Below are positions 16,686-24,515 of a stretch of 40,652 nt of DNA, one piece after another. Below the pieces are notes generated by a model, which saw nothing but the letters and a program-made list of their open reading frames with translations, had not been told where the DNA came from and searched no databases. Both the position numbers and the translations under genes were made by a program. The DNA comes from Gammaproteobacteria bacterium (lineage in GTDB: Bacteria > Pseudomonadota > Gammaproteobacteria > Steroidobacterales > Steroidobacteraceae). Numbering within the stretch: position 1 is the stretch's first letter; each line of letters starts with the position of its first letter. The DNA lies in assembly GCA_011391405.1 (NCBI GenBank), contig JAABQQ010000122.1, forward strand, positions 1-40,652, in the 5' to 3' direction.

Positions 16686-17377
16686 GGCGCAGCGGCCGGC
16701 ACGCGATAGTCGGCCGTGACGACGCCGACCTGCAGCGCCTCCGCCTCGTGGTCGGGTTCACGCCAGGTTTCGGCGAGTGCTGCCTGCTCCCACTCGCGCA
16801 TGGCGGGCAGGTCCAGCAACCGCTGCACGTACTGCGCGGCCTTGCCCGTTATGTCGATGCCGTAGGTGCGCACGCGGTAAGCCACCGGGCAGTAGAACGC
16901 GTCGACTACCGTGAACTCGGGGCCGGCGAGGAACGGCCCGCCGAAGCGCGACAGGCCTTCGTTCCACAGTTCGTCGATGCGGCGGATGTCCGCGACGAGC
17001 GCGGGCGGTTGTGCGTGCAGCTTGACGCGCAGGCCGATGTTCATCGTGCAGATGTTGCGCAGCGTGGCAAAGCCCGAGTGCATTTCGGCTGCCGCGCAGC
17101 GCGCCCAGGTGCGTGCCGCGGCGTCGGCTGGCCAGAGGCCCGGGTGGCGCTCGGCGAGAAACTCGCTGATGCCCAGGGAGTCCCACACCACGGTGGCGCC
17201 ATCGCGCAGGCAGGGCACCTTGCCCGAGGGCGAGAAGGCACGGAACGCTTCGAAGTTCGAGCCGCGTGCAAACGGCTTGAGGTGTTCGGCGAACGGAATG
17301 CCACGGGCACGCAGCAGGACCCATGGTCGCAGCGACCACGAGGAATAGTTCTTGTTGCCGATGTAGATCTCGTACAT
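16682..17377 (-). CDS. Glutathione S-transferase
   Basis: The ATG at 17377 follows AGGAGG by five bases and gives 231 residues. The N-terminal thioredoxin-like domain has NYSSWSLRPWVLLRARGIPF, with the likely catalytic Ser, and SPSGKVPCL plus WDSLGISEFLAE for glutathione binding. The C-terminal helical domain follows, with FTVVDAFYCPVAYRV. The layout is close to the zeta- or beta-like GSTs common in proteobacteria. It is the first gene of the GST-slyX-membrane protein operon. The substrate is unknown. Confidence 0.92.
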   Translation of the reverse strand: MYEIYIGNKNYSSWSLRPWVLLRARGIPFAEHLKPFARGSNFEAFRAFSPSGKVPCLRDGATVVWDSLGISEFLAERHPGLWPADAAARTWARCAAAEMHSGFATLRNICTMNIGLRVKLHAQPPALVADIRRIDELWNEGLSRFGGPFLAGPEFTVVDAFYCPVAYRVRTYGIDITGKAAQYVQRLLDLPAMREWEQAALAETWREPDHEAEALQVGVVTADYRVPAAAP

Positions 17378-17436
17378 GAGTCCTCCTGGGTCGTCCGCGC
17401 GCGCAGCACGGGGCCGCATGATACAGCCGCGCGTGG

Positions 17437-17859
17437 TCAGTACTTGTGCGTCGAGAGCAGCAGGTTGGTTTCGGAGTTGGCCACGCCTTCGATGCGGCGG
17501 ATGCGGCTCAGCACGCGGTCGAACTCCTCGAGCGTGTCGGCGCGCAACTCGGCGATGATGTCCCAGCGCCCGTTCGTCGTGTGCAGCGTCGACACCGACG
17601 CGTCACCCCGCAGCGAGCGCAGCACTTTCTCGACGTTGTTGCCCTCGACCGCGATCAGCATCAGCGCCGTGATGCGGCGGTCACCGTCCGGTGCTGCCAG
17701 GCGGACGGTGTAGCCCGCAATCACGCCTTCCTGCTCGAGCCGGGCGATGCGGTTCTGCACGGTGCCGCGGGCCACGCGGAGGGTGCGCGCAATGGTCGCT
17801 GCGGGCAGGCGGGCGTTGCCACGCAGGAGGCCGATGAGTTGGCGGTCGAGGTCGTCCAT
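17437..17859 (-). CDS. Lrp/AsnC-family transcriptional regulator
   Basis: This 140-residue protein has an N-terminal winged helix-turn-helix (LDRQLIGLLRGNARLPAATI, ARTLRVARGTVQNRIARLE) and a C-terminal RAM domain (ALMLIAVEGNNVEKVLRSL to ETNLLLSTHKY) that usually binds an amino acid. It is divergent from the ornithine cyclodeaminase and arginase genes, with palindromes in between. Control of that pathway by arginine or ornithine, plus autoregulation, is a reasonable inference from this arrangement. Confidence 0.93.
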   Translation of the reverse strand: MDDLDRQLIGLLRGNARLPAATIARTLRVARGTVQNRIARLEQEGVIAGYTVRLAAPDGDRRITALMLIAVEGNNVEKVLRSLRGDASVSTLHTTNGRWDIIAELRADTLEEFDRVLSRIRRIEGVANSETNLLLSTHKY

Positions 17860-17891
17860 GCGGTACTCGCTTTTCTGACGAATCGTTCAAA

Positions 17892-17935
17892 TTGCCGGGC
17901 GATTCGATCGAATTATAGACCAGATCGATTGGTCT
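17892..17935 (+). promoter_or_regulatory. Promoter and paired palindromes between Lrp-type regulator and catabolic genes
   Basis: ATTCGATCGAAT (17902-17913) is a perfect 12-base palindrome. AGACCA-N7-TGGTCT (17917-17935) is a second one. A promoter toward the catabolic genes may be formed by TTGCCG (17892-17897) and TATAGA (17914-17919), 16 bases apart. The two palindromes have centres 18 to 19 bases apart, close to two helical turns, as seen with cooperative Lrp-type binding. Confidence 0.6.
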
Positions 17936-18025
17936 GCTGGCTTCCTGTTGGCTCACGCGGGCCTGATGATGCTGCATCGGGCCCGTGATTCCTTGTTCTC
18001 AGGCGGCCCGGACAGGGGCACGACC

Positions 18026-19099
18026 ATGGTCGATTACATCGGCGTCAGTGACATCGAGCGCATCGTGAACGCGCTTGGACCGGCGGAATTCATGGCCCGG
18101 CTGGCGGGCGAAATCGAGGCGGATTACCGGCGCTGGCCGGAGTTCGAAAAGGCGCCGCGACTCGCGAGCCATTCGCCCGTCGGCGTCATCGAGCTGATGC
18201 CGGCGACCGACGGCAAGCTGTACTCCTTCAAGTACGTCAACGGCCATCCCAAGAACACCGCCGCGGGCCTGCTGACCGTGACCGCGTTCGGCGTGCTCGC
18301 CGACGTCGACACGGGTTATCCGTTGCTGCTGTCGGAACTCACGGTGACGACTGCATTGCGGACGGCCGCGACGTCGGCACTGGCCGCACAACAACTGGCC
18401 CGTCCCGACAGCCGCGTGATGGCCTTGATCGGTAATGGTGCGCAGAGCGAGTTCCAGGCCATCGCGTTCCATCGCCTGTGCGGTATCCGCGAACTGCGCG
18501 TCTACGACGTGGACCCGCAGGCCACGGCCAAGCTCGTGCGTAACCTCGCCGCGATGCCGGAGCTGGCAGACCTGCGAGTGGTACGGACGCATTCTGCGGC
18601 CGAGGCCTGCAAGGGCGCCGACATCGTCACCACCGTCACGGCGGACAAACGCAACGCGGTCATCCTGACGCCGCCGATGATCGCGCCCGGCATGCACATC
18701 AACGGCGTCGGTGGCGACTGTCCGGGCAAGACGGAGTTGCATGCGGACATCCTGCGGCTGCCGGACCTGCGGGTCGTGGTCGAGTTCGAGCCGCAATCGC
18801 GGATCGAGGGTGAAATCCAGCAGATGCCCGCGGACTATCCCGTGATCGAGCTCGCGCAGGTGCTGCGCGGCGAAGCGGTGGCGCGACGTTCGGCGAGCGA
18901 CATCACGCTGTTCGATTCCGTCGGCTTCGCGCTGGAAGACTACTCGGCGTTGCGGTTCCTGCACGCCCTCATCTCGCAGCAGCGGCTCGGCCGTCGTGAT
19001 CTCGACCTGGTGCCGGTCCTCGACGACCCGAAGGACCTGTTCGGCGGGACTCTGGCTGGCTGCAAGGCCGCACGGCCGCGCAAGCGCAAGACGGCTTGA
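18026..19099 (+). CDS. Ornithine cyclodeaminase
   Basis: ATG 18026 follows AGGGG at normal spacing and gives 357 residues. The ornithine cyclodeaminase/mu-crystallin signatures are present: LYSFKYVNGHPKN with the substrate-binding Lys, TALRTAATSALAA, the NAD-binding RVMALIGNGAQSEFQA and INGVGGDCPGKTEL. The enzyme converts L-ornithine to L-proline with loss of ammonia. Arginase follows nine bases later, so the pair would turn arginine into proline and urea. The length and NGHPKN motif favour true ornithine cyclodeaminase over other family members. Confidence 0.92.
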   Translation: MVDYIGVSDIERIVNALGPAEFMARLAGEIEADYRRWPEFEKAPRLASHSPVGVIELMPATDGKLYSFKYVNGHPKNTAAGLLTVTAFGVLADVDTGYPLLLSELTVTTALRTAATSALAAQQLARPDSRVMALIGNGAQSEFQAIAFHRLCGIRELRVYDVDPQATAKLVRNLAAMPELADLRVVRTHSAAEACKGADIVTTVTADKRNAVILTPPMIAPGMHINGVGGDCPGKTELHADILRLPDLRVVVEFEPQSRIEGEIQQMPADYPVIELAQVLRGEAVARRSASDITLFDSVGFALEDYSALRFLHALISQQRLGRRDLDLVPVLDDPKDLFGGTLAGCKAARPRKRKTA

Positions 19100-19108
19100 G
19101 GTGCGGCG

Positions 19109-20023
19109 ATGACCGGCATCATCACGCTGATCGGCGCGCCCACCGACGTCGGCGCGGGTGCGCGCGGCGCCTCGATGGGCCCGGAGGCGCTGCGCGTTGC
19201 GCAGCTGCAGGCTGTGCTCGAAGCGCAGGGGCTCGCAGTGATCGACCGCGGCAACCTGGGCGGTCCGCCGAATCCCTGGCAACCGCCGATCCGTGGCTAC
19301 CGTCACCTGCCAGAGGTGGCCGAGTGGAATCGACTCGTGCACGCAGCCGTGCTCGAAGAGCTCGCCGCGGGGCGACTGCCGATGCTGCTCGGCGGCGATC
19401 ACAGTCTTGCGATCGGCTCGATCAGCGCCGCCGCGAAGCACTGCCGCGACACCGGGCGCAAGCTGCGCGTGCTCTGGTTCGATGCGCACGCTGATTTCAA
19501 TACGCACGTCCTCACGCCAAGCGGCAATGTGCACGGCATGCCAGTCGCCTGCCTGTGCGGTCACGGCCCGGCGGAACTCGTGTCGATCGGCGGCCAGGTC
19601 CCTGCGATCGATCCTGCGCAGCTGCGACAGATCGGCATCCGCAGCGTCGACGCCGGCGAGAAGCGTTTCGTGCACGAGGTGGGCATCGAAGTCTTCGACA
19701 TGCGTTACATCGACGAGATGGGGATGCGGTACACGCTGGAGCAGGCCCTGCTCGGCGTCGACGACGACACCCACGTCCACGTCAGTCTCGACGTCGACTT
19801 TCTTGATCCCGACATCGCGCCCGGCGTCGGCACGACGGTTTCCGGTGGGCCGACCTACCGTGAGGCGCAGCTCTGCATGGAAATGGTGGCCGACACGGGC
19901 CGGCTTGCCTCGCTCGACGTCGTCGAGCTCAATCCCGCTTTCGACATCCGCAATCGCACGGCCGAGGTTGCCGTGGACCTCATCGGGTCGCTGTTCGGCA
20001 AAAGTACCCTGATGCGCAAGTGA
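19109..20023 (+). CDS. rocF: Arginase
   Basis: This 304-residue enzyme has all manganese ligand motifs of arginase: GGDHSLAIGS (about residues 95-104), DAHADFN (about 125-131) and SLDVDFLDPDIAPGVGT (about 228-244), plus SGNVHGMP, typical of arginases rather than agmatinases. It hydrolyses arginine to ornithine and urea. It lies directly after ornithine cyclodeaminase, and probably shares the promoter near the divergent Lrp-type gene. No urease is in the window, so the fate of urea is not visible. Confidence 0.95.
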   Translation: MTGIITLIGAPTDVGAGARGASMGPEALRVAQLQAVLEAQGLAVIDRGNLGGPPNPWQPPIRGYRHLPEVAEWNRLVHAAVLEELAAGRLPMLLGGDHSLAIGSISAAAKHCRDTGRKLRVLWFDAHADFNTHVLTPSGNVHGMPVACLCGHGPAELVSIGGQVPAIDPAQLRQIGIRSVDAGEKRFVHEVGIEVFDMRYIDEMGMRYTLEQALLGVDDDTHVHVSLDVDFLDPDIAPGVGTTVSGGPTYREAQLCMEMVADTGRLASLDVVELNPAFDIRNRTAEVAVDLIGSLFGKSTLMRK

Positions 20024-20130
20024 TGCGGGAGTCAGTCGCGCCGGCGCGCGGCTGCCAGGCAGCGCTTTCGACGCAGCGGACGGCAGGGTAATCTGCGCAC
20101 TCCAAATGCAGGAAGCGGCAGTTTCGTACC

Positions 20131-20547
20131 ATGCGCTGGATTCGCATCGCCCTGTTGGCCGGCCTCGCTGTGGCGGCAGCCAGCGGCTGGTTGTCGCGCG
20201 AGACCCCGCGCGGGTCGATCACTGAACCGCAGGTAGCGTCGGACTGGGGCTCCGCCGCCCCACAGCCCGACAGCGCCGGACTTCCGGCCGAGGCGCGGCA
20301 GACCTTGCGGCTCATCGAAGCCGGCGGACCGTTTCCCTACGACCGTGACGGCTCGCACTTCCAGAATCGCGAAGGACGACTGCCTGCGCAGCCCCGCGGC
20401 TACTATCGCGAGTACACGGTACGGACGCCGGGATCGTCCGATCGTGGCGCTCGCCGGATCGTGAGCGGGGGCAACCCGCCGGTCGAGTTCTATTACACGG
20501 ACGATCACTACCGCAGCTTTCGCCGGATCGAGGTGCCGCACCCATGA
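20131..20547 (+). CDS. Exported barnase/RNase Sa-type ribonuclease
   Basis: The 138-residue protein begins with a signal peptide or anchor (WIRIALLAGLAVAAASGWL). The C-terminal half is a microbial ribonuclease domain: an early segment around LRLIEAGGPFPYDRDGSHF, then YYREYTV with the catalytic Glu, ARRIVSGG with the Arg, and YTDDHYRSFRRI with the catalytic His. Members cut RNA after guanine outside the cytoplasm. The last four bases overlap the barstar gene, which supplies the cytoplasmic inhibitor. Together they form a secreted RNase and immunity pair used for nutrition or competition. Confidence 0.9.
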   Translation: MRWIRIALLAGLAVAAASGWLSRETPRGSITEPQVASDWGSAAPQPDSAGLPAEARQTLRLIEAGGPFPYDRDGSHFQNREGRLPAQPRGYYREYTVRTPGSSDRGARRIVSGGNPPVEFYYTDDHYRSFRRIEVPHP

Positions 20548-20924
20548 CCGAACTCATGCGAGACGTCGTTCTGAGCGACGACACCGTGCGCGGCATCGAA
20601 TTGCTCGCGTCGTCGCTCGACTGGCCGTGCTACGTCGTCGATCTCAGGGGGTGCGTGGACAAGACGCAACTGCTCGAGCGGTGCGCCGACGTGTTGCGGT
20701 TTCCAAGCTGGTTCGGCCAGAACTGGGACGCGTTCTTCGACTGCCTCATCGACCTCGCGAGTGCGCGCCGGGCACGCGGTTGCGTGATCGTGCTGCGCCA
20801 CGCCGGCGAACTGCAGGCCACCTCGCCCGAGTCGTTCGATACGGCCCGGTCGATTTTCGCGGATGCGGAAAAGGTGTGGCGCGACCGCGGCGTCGCGCTG
20901 CGCGTGTTCGTCGAGATTGCCTGA
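20544..20924 (+). CDS. Barstar-family ribonuclease inhibitor
   Basis: This 126-residue protein contains the barstar fold: CYVVDLRGCVDKTQLLE, FPSWFGQNWDAFFDCLIDL (the most conserved stretch, with the Trp and Asp region facing the RNase) and a final strand RVFVEIA. Barstars block barnase-type enzymes in the cytoplasm. Its ATG lies within the RNase stop region, so the two are translated together. It is about 35 residues longer than classic barstar. Confidence 0.92.
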   Translation: MTELMRDVVLSDDTVRGIELLASSLDWPCYVVDLRGCVDKTQLLERCADVLRFPSWFGQNWDAFFDCLIDLASARRARGCVIVLRHAGELQATSPESFDTARSIFADAEKVWRDRGVALRVFVEIA

Positions 20925-20945
20925 AGCAGCTGCCCGGGTCCGGAA

Positions 20946-22586
20946 TCAGTCGGAGGCGGGTGGCGCCGGCACCCGGCTTGCATCGCCGGTCAACTGCCAG
21001 TGGATCAGCGAGACCGGCATCATCCCGGCGGCGTTGAACTCGTCGAAGAAACCGCGCAGCGTGAATGCATCGCCCAGCTGGTGCGAACGGTCCTTGATGA
21101 GTTCGTCCAGCAGGTACTTGCCGGTCACGTAGCTCGTGCCATAACCCGGCTGCCGCAGGTAGAGCTGCTGCTCGAAACCCAGCAGGTCGAGGTCGGGTCG
21201 CATCCAACCGCGTGGCGTCCACTCCACCTGGAATGCCTTCGCCTGCTGCAGGTCGAACAGGTTCGCCTGCGCGTAGAGCGAGGCGAGTCCGCGGGCGCAG
21301 CGCTGCGCGAGCATGATCCACACGATCTCCCGTGCGCGCGGATTGTCGTCGTAGTAGCCGGCGTGCAGGATGATTTCCTCCATCGCCGTCGCTGTGCCCT
21401 CGGCGCGCGAATCCCACACGTTGTTCAGCCAGGCCTCGCGACGGATCACGCTCGGGTTAGGCGCGTGCTTGAGCCAGGCATGATCGAACCAGTGCTGGAA
21501 ATGTGCGAACAGCGTGATCGGCTCGTAATGACTCGCGATGCCGAAGAAGTTGCGTGTCTCGGGCGGAGCATACGGACCGATGCGCTCGCGCAACGCCGGG
21601 TCGAGGTAGTCGTCGACGCCCAGGATGTCCTTCGACTTCAGCCACGCCAGGTACCTGGTCACGGCCGCATTGGCGCGCTGGTCCCATTCCTGCGGACTCG
21701 ATGCCGCCGTGAGCTGCGGCAGTCCGCGATTGCGCTGCTCCTCGAAACGCAGGGACGCATGCGCCCGGGCCAGCTCGCGCTGCAGCAGCATCACTTCCTG
21801 ATCCCACGTGAGCGGGACCAGGTGCACGTGCCGCAGGTTCCAGTCATAGGCCGCCTTGCCCACGCCTGACGGGCCGGTCTTCGACGGCGCCTGTGCCTGC
21901 AGCCAGGCCACGAATTCGACGCTGGCTTTCCTCGCGTCCGCGATCGACCGTCGAAGTTCGGCTCCCGACGACGGGGTCTTGCCGGCGAGGTCATCCAGGC
22001 TATCGACCTGTCCCTGCATCGTGCCGATGCCCGTCAGCCAGAGGTCGCGGGCGTTGCCGGTCAGGTTGCCACGCGCCTGCGCAAGCAACGGCGGCACGAC
22101 CCGCAGTTCGCGGGCCAGCTTCTGCTCATCGCTGCGCGACAAGGGAAACGAATACGTCCAGAGCTCGACCAGGCCGTGGTGTGCAGGCCCTTCGTGCTCG
22201 GGCGTGTCGCTCATCTCCGTCCAGACCGACTGGTAGTACGCGGGGTCGCGGGCCCACGGTTGCAGCACCCGCAGGTCGAAGTCGAGGCCGTTCATCTGGG
22301 CGCGCACGAGTTCGTAATCGATGCGTTGTTCTTTCGGCCAGGCAGCCGGATCGAGCGCGGCCAGCCGCGACTGGTAAACACGCAGTTCGGTGTGCTTGCG
22401 AGCGAGCGTGGGGGCGGTGTAGTCGGGCGCGCCGTCGCGTAGCGGAGGACGTTCGAATGCCTGCCATTCGCGAAAGAGGCCAACGAGGTCGTCGTACGTG
22501 TCGACTGCGCTGGCGGGTGCGGCCACCAGCAGCGCTGCCGTCAGCACCAGGCCATTGAGTCCGCGAGTCAGGTCTGAATGCAGCAT
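20946..22586 (-). CDS. DUF885-family exported protein
   Basis: ATG 22586 gives 546 residues with a signal peptide (LNGLVLTAALLVAAPASA). The long helical body fits DUF885: YDDLVGLFREWQAFERPP near the start, KEQRIDYELVRAQMNGL, and EGTATAMEEIILHAGYYDD toward the end. Well-conserved family members carry a zinc-protease-like HEGxPGHH motif; here the matching place seems to read HFQHWFDHAW, so the metal site may be altered. The role is unknown, with peptidase-like activity only a possibility. It is read just after the first Crp-like gene, 19 bases downstream, so the two may be co-transcribed. Confidence 0.82.
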   Translation of the reverse strand: MLHSDLTRGLNGLVLTAALLVAAPASAVDTYDDLVGLFREWQAFERPPLRDGAPDYTAPTLARKHTELRVYQSRLAALDPAAWPKEQRIDYELVRAQMNGLDFDLRVLQPWARDPAYYQSVWTEMSDTPEHEGPAHHGLVELWTYSFPLSRSDEQKLARELRVVPPLLAQARGNLTGNARDLWLTGIGTMQGQVDSLDDLAGKTPSSGAELRRSIADARKASVEFVAWLQAQAPSKTGPSGVGKAAYDWNLRHVHLVPLTWDQEVMLLQRELARAHASLRFEEQRNRGLPQLTAASSPQEWDQRANAAVTRYLAWLKSKDILGVDDYLDPALRERIGPYAPPETRNFFGIASHYEPITLFAHFQHWFDHAWLKHAPNPSVIRREAWLNNVWDSRAEGTATAMEEIILHAGYYDDNPRAREIVWIMLAQRCARGLASLYAQANLFDLQQAKAFQVEWTPRGWMRPDLDLLGFEQQLYLRQPGYGTSYVTGKYLLDELIKDRSHQLGDAFTLRGFFDEFNAAGMMPVSLIHWQLTGDASRVPAPPASD

Positions 22587-22605
22587 CTGCTTACCTTTTT
22601 CATCG

Positions 22606-23358
22606 TCAGGCGCCGTGGATCGAGGCCAGTCCTTCGATGCGATCCGTTTCGCGCTTGACGACCGAATAGCATTCGCAACACAGCTGTTCGAGCTGCGGCC
22701 GGTCGAGCACGGTGATCTGTCCGCGGCTGTACTTGATGGCGCCGAGCTTCTGCAACTTGCCGGCGGCATCCGTGACGCCTTCGCGGCGGACGCCGAGCAT
22801 GTTCGCGATGAGCTCCTGCGTCATGACGAGCTTGTTGGATTTCAGTCGATCCAATGACAGCAGCAGCCAGCGACAGAGTTGCTGATCGACGGAATGGTGC
22901 CGGTTGCACACGGCGGTCTGCGCCATCTGCGTGATCAGCGCCTGCGTGTAGCGCAGCAACAGGACCTGCAGCCCGCCGTTGCGGTGAAACTCATCCTTCA
23001 GCCACTGGCCGGGCAGCCGGTAGGCGTGACCGGCGCTCTGCACGATGGCGCGACTGGGTGTGGTGCCGCCCCCCATGAACAGCGCGATGCCGATGAGGCC
23101 CTCGTTGCCGACGACCGAGATTTCTGCCGACGCGCCGCTTTCCAGCACGTACAGCAGGGACACGATCGAATCGGTCGGGAAGTAGACGTACTCGAGTGCG
23201 TCGCCGGATTCGTACAGCACCTTGCCTAGCGGCATCGAGACGAGGCGCAGGTGCGGAAAGACGCGTGCACGCTCGTCGGGTGTGAGCGCAGCGAGCAGGT
23301 AGTTGTGCTCGGGAAGGTGCTTGGGTTGCGTAGCCGTTGCGTCGGTCATGGTGGCCAT
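22606..23358 (-). CDS. Crp/Fnr-family regulator 1
   Basis: This 250-residue regulator starts at ATG 23358; ATG 23349 is also possible. Residues about 25-150 form a cyclic-nucleotide-type sensor barrel (KVLYESGDALEYVYFPTDSI, EGLIGIALFMGGG). The usual cAMP-contacting Arg-Ser pair is not evident. A Crp-type winged helix follows, with ANMLGVRREGVTDAAGKLQ as the DNA-reading part. It shares CNRHH, LCRWLLLSLD and the C-terminal CECYSVVK with the regulator at 36342. A perfect TATAAT lies upstream. The signal is unknown; the conserved cysteines and histidines could sense redox state or a metal. Confidence 0.92.
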   Translation of the reverse strand: MATMTDATATQPKHLPEHNYLLAALTPDERARVFPHLRLVSMPLGKVLYESGDALEYVYFPTDSIVSLLYVLESGASAEISVVGNEGLIGIALFMGGGTTPSRAIVQSAGHAYRLPGQWLKDEFHRNGGLQVLLLRYTQALITQMAQTAVCNRHHSVDQQLCRWLLLSLDRLKSNKLVMTQELIANMLGVRREGVTDAAGKLQKLGAIKYSRGQITVLDRPQLEQLCCECYSVVKRETDRIEGLASIHGA

Positions 23359-23378
23359 CCACGGCCTGGCGGTGTCTC

Positions 23379-23416
23379 ATTATACGTCAGATCCGCGGCT
23401 CTGTACGGCATCGTAC
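23379..23416 (-). promoter_or_regulatory. Promoter of Crp-like gene 1 with palindrome at the -35 position
   Basis: On the minus strand a perfect TATAAT occupies 23384-23379, 20 bases before the gene. The -35 position has no good hexamer, but it overlaps the inverted repeat GTACG-GCAT-CGTAC (23403-23416). A strong -10, a weak -35 and a palindrome there are typical of activator-dependent promoters. Confidence 0.6.
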
Positions 23417-23452
23417 GCAAGCGTAGCGTGGCACGCGCCCCGTGCACGCGGA

Positions 23453-24163
23453 TCAGTTCATGACGCGCGCGTAGATGTCCTGGTTGGCGACGTAACAGGC
23501 ACAGGCGCAGGCCTCGAGTCCGTAGTGGTCCAGCACCGTGATGTCGCCGCGGCTGTAGCGGATCAGTTGCTGGTGCTGCAGGGAGCCGGCTGCATGGGTC
23601 ACTCCTGCGCGGCGCACTCCGAGGATGGACGCAAGCGACTCGTGGGTCGAATGAAAATGGTCCGAGTGCGCACGGTCGCGAGTCATCAGCAGCCAGCGAG
23701 CCAGACGTGCCTCGACGACGTGGAACCGGGTGCAGGCGACCGTCTGCGCAGACTGGCACATGACGACATGAACATAGCGCTGCAGGCAGTCCCGCAGCGC
23801 GACGCTGCATTCGAGCTCCTCGCGAAAGGAGGCAGCGTCGATTTGCCAGGCCGTCCCGCAATCCTGCACGAGCGCGAGAGACGGCGCGATGGCCACGCCC
23901 AGCACCAGTGACGTGCCCAGCATCCCTTCGTCACCTACCAGTCCCACCTGGAGCTTGTCGTGTCCATGCAGTGTCGCGATCAGTGAGACGGATCCGCCGG
24001 TGGGGAAGTAGACCTCACGGATGCGCTTGCCTCGTTCATACAGCACGTCGGCCGTGCCGAGCTGGACTGGAATGGACTTGCCCAGGAGGCGTCGCCGGTC
24101 CAGGTCAGGCAGGCGTGCCAGCAACCGGTTGCTCGCCGCGGCTTTTCCTCTGGCGGTCTTCAT
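23453..24163 (-). CDS. Crp/Fnr-family regulator 2
   Basis: The ATG at 24163 gives 236 residues; a TTG at 24199 is in frame but less likely. The sensor barrel (VLYERGKRIREVYFPTGGSV, VGDEGMLGTSLVLGV) and Crp-type helix-turn-helix (ASILGVRRAGVTHAAGSLQ) are clear. It is more divergent than regulators 1 and 3 but keeps C-x-R-F/H-H and a cysteine-rich C terminus (ACACACYVAN). It is transcribed ahead of regulator 1 on the same strand. A perfect 14-base palindrome sits 22 bases before its start. The inducing signal is unknown. Confidence 0.9.
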   Translation of the reverse strand: MKTARGKAAASNRLLARLPDLDRRRLLGKSIPVQLGTADVLYERGKRIREVYFPTGGSVSLIATLHGHDKLQVGLVGDEGMLGTSLVLGVAIAPSLALVQDCGTAWQIDAASFREELECSVALRDCLQRYVHVVMCQSAQTVACTRFHVVEARLARWLLMTRDRAHSDHFHSTHESLASILGVRRAGVTHAAGSLQHQQLIRYSRGDITVLDHYGLEACACACYVANQDIYARVMN

Positions 24164-24184
24164 GGGGAATTGCTCGATCACGTC

Positions 24185-24198
24185 TGCGGACGTCCGCA
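24185..24198. promoter_or_regulatory. Perfect 14-base palindrome upstream of Crp-like gene 2
   Basis: TGCGGACGTCCGCA is fully self-complementary and lies between the ATG and the terminator of the small membrane-protein gene. Its size and position suit a dimeric regulator site, perhaps for autoregulation. Confidence 0.5.
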
Positions 24199-24247
24199 AA
24201 GGCGAGCGTGCGCGGGAGTTGGCCCGTGGTCTGTACGGTGCCCCACG

Positions 24248-24277
24248 AAAAAAAACCGGGTTCGTTGCCGAACCCGG
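24248..24277 (-). terminator. Rho-independent terminator of the small membrane-protein gene
   Basis: CCGGGTTCG and CGAACCCGG form a perfect nine-base-pair stem with a four-base loop, followed on the minus strand by eight T residues (24255-24248). It is the clearest terminator in the window and separates the 48-residue membrane-protein gene from Crp-like gene 2. Confidence 0.92.
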
Positions 24278-24329
24278 GGTGCGCCGCGTGCATGGGGGGC
24301 ATCACACGCTGTGCGTCAGTATCACGTCG

Positions 24330-24476
24330 CTAGACTCGCCGACCCTGGATCACGTTGATCAGCACGATGATGATGGCCAGCACCAGCAGGATGTGGATGA
24401 ATCCGCCCAGGGTGTAGGAGCTGACGAGCCCCAGCAACCACAGCACGGCCAATACGACTGCGATAGTCCATAGCAT
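24330..24476 (-). CDS. Small two-helix membrane protein, lmo0937-like (copy 1)
   Basis: This 48-residue protein starts at ATG 24476 after a good GAGGAGA site. Two hydrophobic helices (TIAVVLAVLWLLGLV and HILLVLAIIIVLINV) are joined by SSYTLGGFI, and the end is QGRR. This matches small lmo0937/DUF5670-type proteins, often induced by envelope or general stress. A terminator lies 50 bases downstream. A second, almost identical copy is at 36106, and each copy precedes a Crp-like regulator gene on its own strand. Confidence 0.88.
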   Translation of the reverse strand: MLWTIAVVLAVLWLLGLVSSYTLGGFIHILLVLAIIIVLINVIQGRRV

Positions 24477-24515
24477 TTGTTATCTCCTCATGAGGTCACG
24501 TGGCGTTCAGGCTGT

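Noticed and set aside
17999-19780. Long minus-strand open frame opposite ornithine cyclodeaminase and arginase
   Set aside because: Both sense genes have full motif support, and the antisense product is Arg/His-rich with no domain.
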